Under the pieces are notes generated by a model. That model worked only from the letters and a program-made list of their open reading frames with translations. It ran no database searches and was not told the DNA's origin. The position numbers and the translations under genes were made by a program. A stretch of 9,738 nt of DNA, taken from the NCBI GenBank assembly GCA_045643145.1, contig JAZUKG010000240.1:1-9738 (forward strand). Reading direction: 5' to 3'. Of the stretch, positions 1 to 8,500 are shown piece after piece; the stretch's first letter is position 1, and each line of letters begins with the position of its first letter. Source of the DNA: SVFI01 sp045643145. Its GTDB lineage: Bacteria; Bacillota; Clostridia; Lachnospirales; Lachnospiraceae.

Positions 1-677
1 ATATTTTAGCTGCTTACTATGCAAAGAACATGGGTATTCCGATTGCCAAGTTAATCTGTGCATCAAATGATAACAAGGTATTATTTGATTTCTTTGCTAC
101 AGGTAAATATGACAGAAACAGAGAATTCATCTTGACCAGCTCACCTTCTATGGATATCTTGATTTCTTCAAACCTTGAGAGATTAATTTACAAGATTGCC
201 GGAGAAGATGCAGACAAGAATGCTGCTCTTATGTCTTCACTCAGCCAGAAGGGTGAATACGAAATCACAGATGATATGAAAGCAAAGCTCGCTGATTTTG
301 TAGGTGGTTATGCTACAGAAGAAGAAACCTTTGCAAAAATCAAAGATTTATATGAAGAATGCGGATATGTAATCGATACTCATACAGCAGTAGCTGCTGC
401 CGCATATGATAAATATGTAAAGGAAACCGGCGATGATACTGTAACAGTAATTGCCAGCACAGCAAGCCCATACAAGTTTGGTCGCAGCGTTATGAATGCG
501 ATTGACAAAAAGTATGATGCTATGGATGATATGCAGCTCATTGATGCTTTAAATGAAGTAAGCAATGTAGAAATTCCAAACGCTATTCATGAAATTAAAA
601 CAGCTCCGGTACTTCACAAAACAGAATGTGAAAAGGATGAAATGGAAGCTGCAGTAAAGAACTTCCTCGGAATGTAA
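1..677 (+). CDS. thrC: Threonine synthase, C-terminal part (5' end outside window)
   Basis: This is the 3' portion of threonine synthase, the PLP enzyme that converts O-phospho-L-homoserine to L-threonine and phosphate in the cytoplasm, the last step from aspartate. The first full codon is at 3, and 224 codons are visible before TAA at 675-677. The opening residues ILAAYYAKNMGIP continue the family's N-F-G-N-I-L-A-A-Y-Y motif; bases 1-2 fit the end of the Asn codon. Next come KLICASNDN, DRNREF and TSSPSMDILISSNLERL, all diagnostic of the clostridial/bacterial type (about 490-500 residues). The stretch DTHTAVAAAAYDKY and the ASTASPYKF element are also typical. The PLP-binding lysine lies upstream of the window. 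There are no internal stops or frameshifts. The ATG at 30 is internal, not the start. The gene converges on citrate synthase and ends 64 bp before a strong terminator hairpin. Identification is by recognition of conserved family motifs. Confidence 0.95.
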   Translation, partial: ILAAYYAKNMGIPIAKLICASNDNKVLFDFFATGKYDRNREFILTSSPSMDILISSNLERLIYKIAGEDADKNAALMSSLSQKGEYEITDDMKAKLADFVGGYATEEETFAKIKDLYEECGYVIDTHTAVAAAAYDKYVKETGDDTVTVIASTASPYKFGRSVMNAIDKKYDAMDDMQLIDALNEVSNVEIPNAIHEIKTAPVLHKTECEKDEMEAAVKNFLGM

Positions 678-740
678 TTATAAATTTATTTTCGTGAAGT
701 TTTTCATATATCAAATTTCGAATTAATATAATAAAGCAAT

Positions 741-776
741 AAAAAATCAGATATCATTTTTGATATCTGATTTTTT
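741..776. terminator. Bidirectional intrinsic terminator between thrC and citrate synthase
   Basis: There is a perfect 16-bp inverted repeat: arm 741-756, a TTTT loop at 757-760, and arm 761-776. The arm reads A6-TCAGATATCA, so the stem is bounded by A6 on one side and T6 on the other, with T7 at 771-777 on the + strand. Because of this symmetry both strands give a hairpin followed by a U tract. It lies 64 bp after the thrC stop and 10 bp after the citrate synthase stop on the opposite strand, so it very probably terminates both convergent transcripts. Confidence 0.93.
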
Positions 777-786
777 TGTTAGAAAA

Positions 787-2154
787 CTATTTGCGATCAT
801 CAATAGGAATGTACTTCATATCCTTATGAATTGGTTTATAAGCAGGACGAATAATCTTACCATTGTTTGCCAATTCCTCCATACGGTGTGCGCTCCATCC
901 AACGATACGAGCGATAGCAAAGATAGGAGTGAAGAGTTCCTCAGGTAAATCCAGCATTTTGTATACAAAGCCTGAATAGAAGTCTACATTGATGCTGACA
1001 CCTTTATACATCTGTCTTTCCTTGGCAATAATCTTTGGAGCGAGTTTTTCAACCAAAGAATAGAGTGCAAATTCTTTTTCGAGTCCTTTTTCTTTGGATA
1101 ACTTTTCAACAAAGGATTTGAATACTCTGGCACGTGGGTCGGATTTAGAATATACCGCATGTCCGACACCATAAATGAGACCTGCGTGATCAAATGCTTC
1201 CTTGTGAAGAAGTTTTGATAAGTATTCAGAAACTTCTTTTTCATCTTCCCAGTCAGAAACTTCACGTTTCATATCTTCAAACATACGAACTACCTTGATA
1301 TTGGCACCGCCGTGTCTAGGTCCTTTTAAGGAGCCGATTGCAGCAGCAATAACGGAATAGGTATCTGTCAGAGAACTGGTTACAACGTGAGTCGTAAAGG
1401 TTGAGTTGTTACCACCACCGTGTTCCATATGAAGAATCAATGCGATATCTAAGAGCTTGGCTTCCAGTGGTGTATACTTGGAATCCGGTCTCAGGATATG
1501 CAGAATGTTTTCTGCTGTTGATAATTCAGCTATCGGAGGATGAATGTATAAGCTGTTTCCGTCATGGAAGTGGTTGTATGACTGATAACCGTAAATAGCC
1601 AGCATCGGGAATAAACTGATAAGCTGAAGGCTCTGTCTTAATACATTTTCCAAAGAAACATCATCTGCTCTGTCGTCATAAGAATAAAGAGTCAGAACGC
1701 TACGAGCTAAAGTATTCATCATATCGTGGCTGGGAGCCTTCATGATAATATCGCGAACAAAGCCGGTCGGAAGATTACGATACTGACCGAGTAAGGTCTG
1801 GAATTTAGCTAGTTCTTCTTTGTTTGGAAGTGCGTCAAATAAGAGAAGATAAGCGGCTTCTTCAAAACCAAAACGGTCATCATCAGAGCATCCTATAACA
1901 AACTGTTCGACATCATAGCCTCGATAATACAGATGACCATGAGTCGGTATCTGTTCTCCGTTCACAATCTTATTGGCACGGACATCGGAAATAGTAGTAA
2001 GACCGGCTAAAACACCCTTACCATTTAAATCACGAAGTCCTCGTTTTACATCATATTTTGTAAATAATTCCTGTTCAATAATATCTGCGTCTTTGGATAA
2101 ATGAGAAAGTCTTAGAATATCCGGTGTAACTTCAGAATAATGATTCTGTTCCAT
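787..2154 (-). CDS. gltA: Citrate synthase (Si-type, GltA/CitZ superfamily)
   Basis: The product is 455 residues. It condenses acetyl-CoA and oxaloacetate to citrate and CoA in the cytoplasm. In an anaerobe this most likely feeds 2-oxoglutarate and glutamate synthesis rather than a full TCA cycle (inference). The family's catalytic positions are visible: His245 in LHMEHGGGNN, His332 in the signature GVGHAVYSKSDPRARVF, and Asp391 in NVDFYSGFVYKMLDLP. GSLKGPRHGGAN (about 275-285) and Arg residues near 416 and 424 also fit oxaloacetate/CoA binding. The first 40 or so residues are an extra N-terminal segment, and the length is normal for Clostridia members. The ATG at 2154 is preceded by AAGGAGG with 10 nt spacing, so the start is secure. 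It is transcribed divergently from the giant gene and convergently with thrC. A 2-methylcitrate synthase is the alternative, but no prp genes are present in the window. Confidence 0.95.
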   Translation of the reverse strand: MEQNHYSEVTPDILRLSHLSKDADIIEQELFTKYDVKRGLRDLNGKGVLAGLTTISDVRANKIVNGEQIPTHGHLYYRGYDVEQFVIGCSDDDRFGFEEAAYLLLFDALPNKEELAKFQTLLGQYRNLPTGFVRDIIMKAPSHDMMNTLARSVLTLYSYDDRADDVSLENVLRQSLQLISLFPMLAIYGYQSYNHFHDGNSLYIHPPIAELSTAENILHILRPDSKYTPLEAKLLDIALILHMEHGGGNNSTFTTHVVTSSLTDTYSVIAAAIGSLKGPRHGGANIKVVRMFEDMKREVSDWEDEKEVSEYLSKLLHKEAFDHAGLIYGVGHAVYSKSDPRARVFKSFVEKLSKEKGLEKEFALYSLVEKLAPKIIAKERQMYKGVSINVDFYSGFVYKMLDLPEELFTPIFAIARIVGWSAHRMEELANNGKIIRPAYKPIHKDMKYIPIDDRK

Positions 2155-2164
2155 TCTATATGGC

Positions 2165-2171
2165 CCTCCTT
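2165..2171 (-). promoter_or_regulatory. Ribosome binding site of citrate synthase
   Basis: On the minus strand this is AAGGAGG, a perfect Shine-Dalgarno, 10 nt before the ATG at 2152-2154. It fixes the citrate synthase start. Confidence 0.93.
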
Positions 2172-2222
2172 AAAACGTTAAATTATGTAAAATAAATGTG
2201 AAATAAACTGAAAGATTTATGA

Positions 2223-2236
2223 TACATAGATATGTA
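2223..2236. promoter_or_regulatory. Palindrome at the predicted start of citrate synthase transcription
   Basis: TACATA-GA-TATGTA has 6-bp perfect inverted arms around a 2-bp centre. It covers the predicted +1 region, just downstream of the candidate -10 (2242-2247). This geometry fits a repressor operator, but the motif matches no operator I can name and is AT-rich. Confidence 0.35.
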
Positions 2237-2241
2237 ACTAT

Positions 2242-2271
2242 AATATAACATGGATAAAATAATGCAGGCAA
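2242..2271 (-). promoter_or_regulatory. Candidate sigma-A promoter of citrate synthase
   Basis: Read on the minus strand there is TTGCCT (plus 2266-2271, 4 of 6 to TTGACA), an 18-nt spacer, and TATATT (plus 2242-2247, 5 of 6 to TATAAT). A TGn motif directly before the -10 makes it an extended -10 element. The start site would be near 2235, giving a leader of about 80 nt. The region is AT-rich, so chance matches are likely; the extended -10 and the position favour this one. Confidence 0.5.
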
Positions 2272-2338
2272 GATTTTTGCTTTTTTTTAAGAAAGAATTC
2301 ACAAATAAGGTTATATATTTTATGTATTTTGTCGATAA

Positions 2339-2385
2339 GAATATTAAGATTATGACTAAAAATATAATTATCGAATATTTTAGAT
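2339..2385 (+). promoter_or_regulatory. Candidate promoter of the giant gene with flanking direct repeats
   Basis: A perfect -10 hexamer TATAAT lies at 2363-2368, but the -35 position (around 2340-2345) reads AATATT, with no resemblance to TTGACA. Two near-identical elements flank the -10: GAATATTAAGAT at 2339-2350 and GAATATTTTAGAT at 2373-2385, 34 bp apart. One falls where the -35 should be and the other at the likely start site. Transcription from here would give a leader of about 100 nt before the ATG at 2474. The promoter call is tentative given the base composition. Confidence 0.35.
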
Positions 2386-2431
2386 AAAATACAACCATTT
2401 CGGTAGGATTTCGAGATGTGATTTGCAAGCA

Positions 2432-2449
2432 AGAATTATGGATAATTCT
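2432..2449. promoter_or_regulatory. 18-bp palindrome directly upstream of the giant gene's ribosome binding site
   Basis: AGAATTAT-GG-ATAATTCT has 8-bp perfect inverted arms around a GG centre, ending 6 nt before the Shine-Dalgarno (2456-2464). As DNA it looks like an operator for a dimeric repressor. As RNA it can fold into a 7-bp stem with a TGGA loop next to the ribosome site. Its presence also argues against the upstream TTG at 2423 as the start, because the palindrome would then be coding. Confidence 0.55.
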
Positions 2450-2455
2450 GACAAT

Positions 2456-2464
2456 GGAAGGGAG
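2456..2464 (+). promoter_or_regulatory. Ribosome binding site that sets the start of the giant gene
   Basis: GGAAGGGAG is a purine-rich Shine-Dalgarno, 9 nt before the ATG at 2474. No comparable site precedes the in-frame TTG at 2423. The protein started at 2474 begins directly with the basic n-region of a signal peptide, which supports this choice. Confidence 0.75.
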
Positions 2465-2473
2465 CGTTTGCGA

Positions 2474-2596
2474 ATGAGAGAATATATGATGAAGGTGAGA
2501 AAAGTAAGGAAACAGGCAGATCGAATTCTGTCTTTTTTGCTTTGTGTGGCAATGGTACTGACTATGATACAGGTGCCGACCGTGGATGCATATGCA
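2474..2596 (+). other. Signal peptide of the giant protein
   Basis: Residues 1-41 comprise a long basic n-region (K/R at 2, 7, 9, 10, 12, 13 and 17), a hydrophobic core about 18-32 (ILSFLLCVAMVLTMI), and an A-Y-A motif at 39-41. Cleavage is expected after Ala41, leaving Gly42 as the mature N-terminus. This is a type I Sec signal. The Cys at 24 sits inside the hydrophobic core and is not a lipobox. Confidence 0.88.
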
Positions 2597-5500
2597 GGAA
2601 TAGAGGTAATCAATCCAAGCGGAGATTGTGGTGCTGAGGAAGGGACGATTACCTGGGAATATGTGCAAAATGATCTTGGCAGAACACTTTACATTCGAGG
2701 TGATGGACTTATGCCGGAATATGATGCAGATGATTTGCCATATAAAAATTATATTAAATATACGGATGAAGTGATTTTTGAAGGAAGCATAGGCCGTATT
2801 GGTTCAAATGCATTTGCCAACTTTACAGATTTGAAAAAGGTTACATTCGATTTGACAGCAGGAGATTTGTATATTGGTAATAATACATTTAAAAACTGTG
2901 TGTCTTTAACTGACATTTCCTTTAGTAAGGGATTAAAGATTAATACGTCTTCGGGATCATTCAGTGGTTGTACAGCATTAGAAACTATTAAAATTCCAAA
3001 GGATTCCTATGTAATAAGTGATGGAACATTTGCTAATTGTACGGGCTTAAAAAATGTATATATTTTCGGGGATACAACAGATGTTTCTACTGAAGCATTT
3101 TGTGTATATGGTGATAATATTCCCAATGAAAGTCGTCAGCTATCATTTGCTTTATACTGTTTAAAGGGTAGCTATGCTGATGAATGGGCACAGCATATAA
3201 ATAACAATGAATATGGTATTGAGTATATTGAGATTTATTATATTGATGCTGATGGAAATGTAGTTGAAAGAGGTCCATCTCCAAGTACAAAACCATCTAC
3301 ATCTGTCAGTCCTTCACCGAGCATGGATACAGATCCATCCGCAGAACCTGGAACCTCAACAGAGCCTGGGACTTCAGCTGATCCGTCTCCGTCAGAACAG
3401 CCATCCACAGAACCCGGAGAGGATCCGCAGCCAATCACCTATTTGGCCAGATTCTATGATTATGATGAAACTATTTTACATGAAATTAATTATACAGAAG
3501 GAACTATCATTTCAGCTGAAAACGCTCCTTCCAATCCAATCAGAAGCGGTTATCGTTTTGTGAAGTGGGATCCGGAACTTATAGGCCATGAAATGACAGA
3601 GAACGTAAACTTTTTTGCCGTTTATGAAAGAGATGTTCCTGAAAATGATGTATCAGAAGAAGGCCTCGGTAATTCCGTTCTTTATGAATTGTCGGATGAT
3701 GGTGTTTTGACTATTTCCGGTACCGGTCCTATGAAAGATTTTGCCAAGGCAAATGACGCACCTTGGTATGAGGATCGTTTTTCAGTTCAGTCAATAGTCA
3801 TCAAGGGAAAGATTACCAAGATTGGTAAAAATGCATTTGTAGAAATGCCAAACTGTCAGAACGTGTCACTTTCCGGTATTCAGGAAAATTATACCATTGG
3901 TGAATCTGCATTTGACGGTATTGGTGCTCAGAGAATTTCAATTACAGATAAGTGTACTGAAGTTGCTTTCAATGCTTTCTGGTATGCAAACAATTTAAGA
4001 CAGGTTGAAATCAAGGGCGGAAAGATTATCGGATATCCTTTTAGACAGAGCTCTGATGTAACCGATAATCTGACTGTTTCGGTTTACAATAGTGAGCTGG
4101 TTAAATTTGAACCGATCAATGTAACCAATTTCGGTCAGATGAAGATGGGTTCGAGCGGAAACTTTGGTAATATGATGAACCTGGTTTTCGATAGTATTGT
4201 TGGTCTGGATAACAATGCAGCAAATATTCAGTGGGACAAGGTCAATGATTTATATGTTCCGACAGCAAACCAGACAGCTTTCTCCAATGTACCTGCATTA
4301 AAGGATGCCGGCTGTAATGTCGGATATATCGTAGATAACGGAAAAGCAGTGATTCATTATATTGGTAAGTCTGATTTTGCGACTCAGCTTAATCTGCCTA
4401 AATTTATTTTGAATTATCCGGTAACAGAGGTAAAGGCAGCTGTTCCGACAGGCCTTAGCATTCTCCATACCGGCGTAAAGCATCAGACTGCTTCAAATGG
4501 TATTTGTAAACTTTGCGGAAAGAAACAGTTTGAAACTCGAAAAGGTGATGACGGCAGACAGCATATTCATAATTTCGATCCGACAACTACCTATTACATC
4601 ATCGAAATCAGTGAAGATGATGATAGTGAATACTTTATTCTAGATGAAGACTTTACATTAAAATCCGGTACTTCCTTGGAGGTTCCGACCGATACAACAT
4701 TAATCATTCCGGACGGTGTGACTCTGACAATTGACAGAGGTGCAGAACTGATTTTAAATGGTGTCATTTATGTGGAAGAAGGCGGGGCTATTATTCTTCA
4801 CGGTGATATCAGAGGAAGCGGACGCTTTAAAGGTAACGGCAGCTTTAAGGTAAATCCGAGAGAGGATACAATCCGATTTGAAGATGAGACCAAGTTTTAT
4901 CAGGGATCCAGCTTTAATATTATCGTAGTTTATATTATTGAATATTGGGGAGTGGAATTTGAAGTAGAATATATCACATCCGGATTTATGGACTATTATG
5001 AAAAGTTTACCGGAGCATTCCCTAGAGAAGAAGTGAATCCTGCAAAATGGGTGAGAGTCACCAGAAGCGAAACCAATCAGGCAGGTGTCTATCATTATGT
5101 ATATAGTGATAATGGACGTATTATCAAGAAACGTTTTGTAGTAAAGAAAAAGCTCGGGGATGCCACCATTTCCATGAGTGGTTGGAATTATGGTGATGAA
5201 GCCCCCAGACCTGTGGTATCATCAACCACCAATGCAGACAGCAGTTATATTGTTTACTATAAAAAGGCAGATGCTGCTGATGACGAATACAAAATGGCAG
5301 TTCCGACACTTCCGGGTGATTATGTAGCCAAGGTCGTTTATGCCGATAATGATAATTTCCAGGATGCCTCTGCAACCTGCAATTTTACAATTCGTAAACG
5401 ACCTGTAAATGTAAAAATTCAGAACGAAACCAAAATTTACGGAGAAGAAAATCCGGCCAGCTTTACTTATAATGTAACCGGAGCAAATATGCTTTTAGGA

Positions 5501-8500
5501 TCTGATACATTAGACAGCATCGGTTATACAGTTACTTGTGAGGCTACACAGGATAGCGATGCCGGAGATTATGATATCGTAGGAACTTGTGATTCGGCTC
5601 TTTATGATGTGGTAACAGAAAACGGAATCTTAAAGATTCTGCCTATGAAAGCAGAACTGAGTATCAGTGCAAATTGCCTCGTTTATGACAAGGTTTATGG
5701 TGATGAACCATTTATGCTCGAGGGAATCAGTACAGTCGGTGACGGTAAAGTTTCCTTTACAGTTGATGTAAACTCTAAAGCGGTTCTGGATGTGGATCAG
5801 ACCGGTAAGGTCACCATCAAAAAGGCAGGTTCCGGTGTGATTCATGTTTCTTTACCGGATACCAACAATGCAAAAGGGGCTCGTCCGATTGATGTTACTG
5901 TAAATGTAGCAAAGAAGGTCGGCGATTTTGATGAGGTTCAGGAAGTATTCTATTTAAGAAGCCGTGAAAATAAAATCAAAATCGATTTAAAAGATTATCT
6001 CCCGGCAGATAGCGGAGAAGTTGATTTTAGTGCCTTTGATGAAAATCTTCATGTATCATATTTTGATTGTGACGAGAGTGTATTTGGTCCGATTTCACCT
6101 AAAATTGATGAAAACGGTCTGTTAACCGGTGACAGCAAGATTAGTCTGGTTGATTGCCGAGCAGAATATCGCATTCCTGTTACTTTAGAAAATTATGAAG
6201 ACGGTATTTTAAAATTAAATATTTGTTTTGTTACCAATAAAGAAGTGGTTCTGGCTGAAGGGGAGACTGTTGAACTCGTAGAAAAGGGTCTTACCTATGG
6301 AAACAGTCTGGATACTTTGAACTTTAAGTATGCAATCTTTGTAGACAAGGATAAGCCATCTATCGCTGTTATTGGTAAGCTGTATTTTGAATATCCAACC
6401 AGAAAACCGAGTTATAACGGTGGTACAACAACAGAAACCTGGAAGTTTGTTCCGGATGAATCATACAATGGTCTCTACAGTACATGTACCGGTGAGATTA
6501 CCTTTAAAATGTATCAGGCGGAACCGGAAGTCTTTGAACTTCCTACAGCAGTAACACAGACATATGATCCGCTTCTTACACTGGATATGATTGATCTGGT
6601 GGGCGGTACTGTGAATACAGCCGGTAGCTGGGAATTCAAGAATCCGGCGCAGGTTCCATCCGTAAATGATGACGGTTATGAAATCGTATTTACACCGGTA
6701 AGCCAGAATTATAAGTCAACCATCAGAAGAATCTCTCTGTTGGTTGAGCAGGCAGATGTTTATATGCTCAAAAAGCCTGTAGCAGATGGTATTGTATATG
6801 GATCAAATCTGAGAAGTTCATCTATTATGGACGGAGAAATGGTTTATGTTTCTCATATTGGAGGGACAGAGAGAACCTTTGCTGTCAGAGGTGAATATTT
6901 CTGGGATAATGATTCGATTGTTCCTTGGTTCAAGGATAGTGATGTAACAGAATATGATGTTACATTTAAACCATATGATAACAATTATAAAGATTATCAG
7001 TTTAAAATGACAATTCCTGTCAGCAAGAGTGGTTATGCACCTGGACATCTGCGTAATTCTTTGATTGAAGTGAATGCGGATAATACAGTGAAAACAGTTG
7101 CAGATTATACAGATTTACCTGCAGACTGGATTTGGGATCCAACAGATGCACAGCTGGAAATTGCAGCAGGAACCAAAGTGACAGCACATGCTGTTTATGA
7201 TGGTTATGATAAAGGTAATTATTATTATGAAACCATGACCTATGAAATTTTCAGAAAGCCTTGTGAGATAGGCTCTGAGGTTGTATATACTTTAGCCGGT
7301 GAGATAGCTCCGAGCTGTACAACCGAAGGTCTCGGTCATAAGGAATGTGTTCTTTGTCAGGAGGTATTGGAATCTGATATTATCGTTTCTGCATTGGGAC
7401 ATGATTATGTAAAGCCGGCATTTACATGGTCTGTATCAGAAAATAATGTTGACGATACGACAGCTACAGCAACCTTTGTATGCAAGAGACCAGGCTGTGC
7501 TGATACTCACATTGGTCATACTGTAACAAAAGATTGTGATGTTGAAGTAACAGTGGTAGATCCTACTTGTTTAACAGACGGAAAGATTACTTATAAAGCT
7601 TCTGTTGAGCTGAATCTTCGATATATTGAAACCAAAGAAATTGCAATTCCTATGCTGGGACACAGCTATGAACCTGTTTTCTATGAAACAGAAAAAATTG
7701 CATATTTTACCAGCGGTGATAATCAGGGTAAACGTAAATATCCGGCAGGAGAAATTGTTTCAGAAAATTCTATTTCGGAAAATTCTGTGGATATGACCTG
7801 CTTTGATTGGGAGATATTTAGCTTAAAGGATGATGCAGGAAAGGTTAGTGTTTCCTTTAAATGTAACAGAGACGGTTGTGATCTGAATATAGATCAGCAT
7901 CCATCGGCCAAGCCGGTAGTTGTGACGACTGATGTAACAGCTCAGTCAACCGCAACCTGTAATGCAAAGGGAATCAAGACATATTCAGGCTGCATCAAGT
8001 TTGGCGGATATACATTAGATGCAGTAAAGGAATATCAGGATTTAGAACGAGGACATCATTTCCATATTTATATGTATACAGTACAGCCTACCTGTGAAGA
8101 AGAAGGCTACGAAGTGAAACAGTGTGACTTCCCGGGATGTAACCAGATACAGAAGTTCACTGTACCGAAACTGGGACATAGCTTCAAGACATTGGTTGAT
8201 AAGGAAACGATTTCAACCTGTGCTACTCATGGAAAGACAGCTCGTTATAAATGTACACGTTGCGATAAGTACAGCGGCGGAGAAGATAAGCCACTTGATC
8301 CAAAGAATCATGAACATCCGGATGGTTTTGAAGTACGTAATTTAGCGATTGAGTCATGCTTGACCAATGGTTACAGCGGCGATACCTATTGTAAAGCCTG
8401 TGATTCAATGCTGATCAAGGGCGTAGATATTCCGATGATCGGAAAGCACAACTGGGATGACGGAGTAGAAATTAAAAAGCCAAATGCTCTGGAAAATGGT

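Larger units (their letters stand above)
2155..2473. other. Divergent intergenic control region (319 bp)
   Basis: This non-coding, very AT-rich stretch lies between the divergently transcribed citrate synthase and the giant surface-protein gene. It holds the citrate synthase ribosome binding site and probable promoter (2165-2271), and a 14-bp palindrome at 2223-2236. It also holds a perfect TATAAT at 2363-2368 flanked by a direct repeat, an A/T-only inverted repeat at 2376-2391, an 18-bp palindrome at 2432-2449 and the giant gene's Shine-Dalgarno at 2456-2464. I recognise no riboswitch, T-box or small RNA in it. Long open frames on the minus strand here overlap these signals and look like chance in AT-rich DNA. 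Confidence 0.7.

Noticed and set aside
984..1598. Open frames on both strands inside citrate synthase
   Set aside because: They lie entirely within a well-supported enzyme gene in other frames, with no family features of their own.
2266..2288. Small hairpin (AGGCAA / TTGCTT) followed by eight T on the + strand, resembling a terminator
   Set aside because: The stem is only 6 bp with a G-T pair, no + strand gene lies upstream, and it overlaps the candidate -35 of citrate synthase. Probably chance in AT-rich DNA.
2423..2473. In-frame TTG start extending the giant protein by 17 residues
   Set aside because: No good ribosome site precedes it, it would make the 18-bp palindrome coding, and it would put polar residues ahead of the signal peptide. 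ATG at 2474 with GGAAGGGAG 9 nt upstream is better.
2155..2473. Riboswitch, T-box or attenuator in the leader of the giant gene
   Set aside because: I recognise no conserved riboswitch core or T-box sequence, and no terminator precedes the coding region. Only the palindrome remains.
2183..2668. Long minus-strand open frames across the divergent region
   Set aside because: Composition is unlike a real protein (runs of Ser, His, Ile and Tyr), they cover the control signals and the signal peptide of the giant gene, and no convincing ribosome site is present.
4910..4975. Hydrophobic stretch (FNIIVVYIIEYWGVEFEVEYI) as a membrane segment
   Set aside because: It contains Glu at regular spacing and alternates like beta strands, so a strand-rich extracellular region is more likely.
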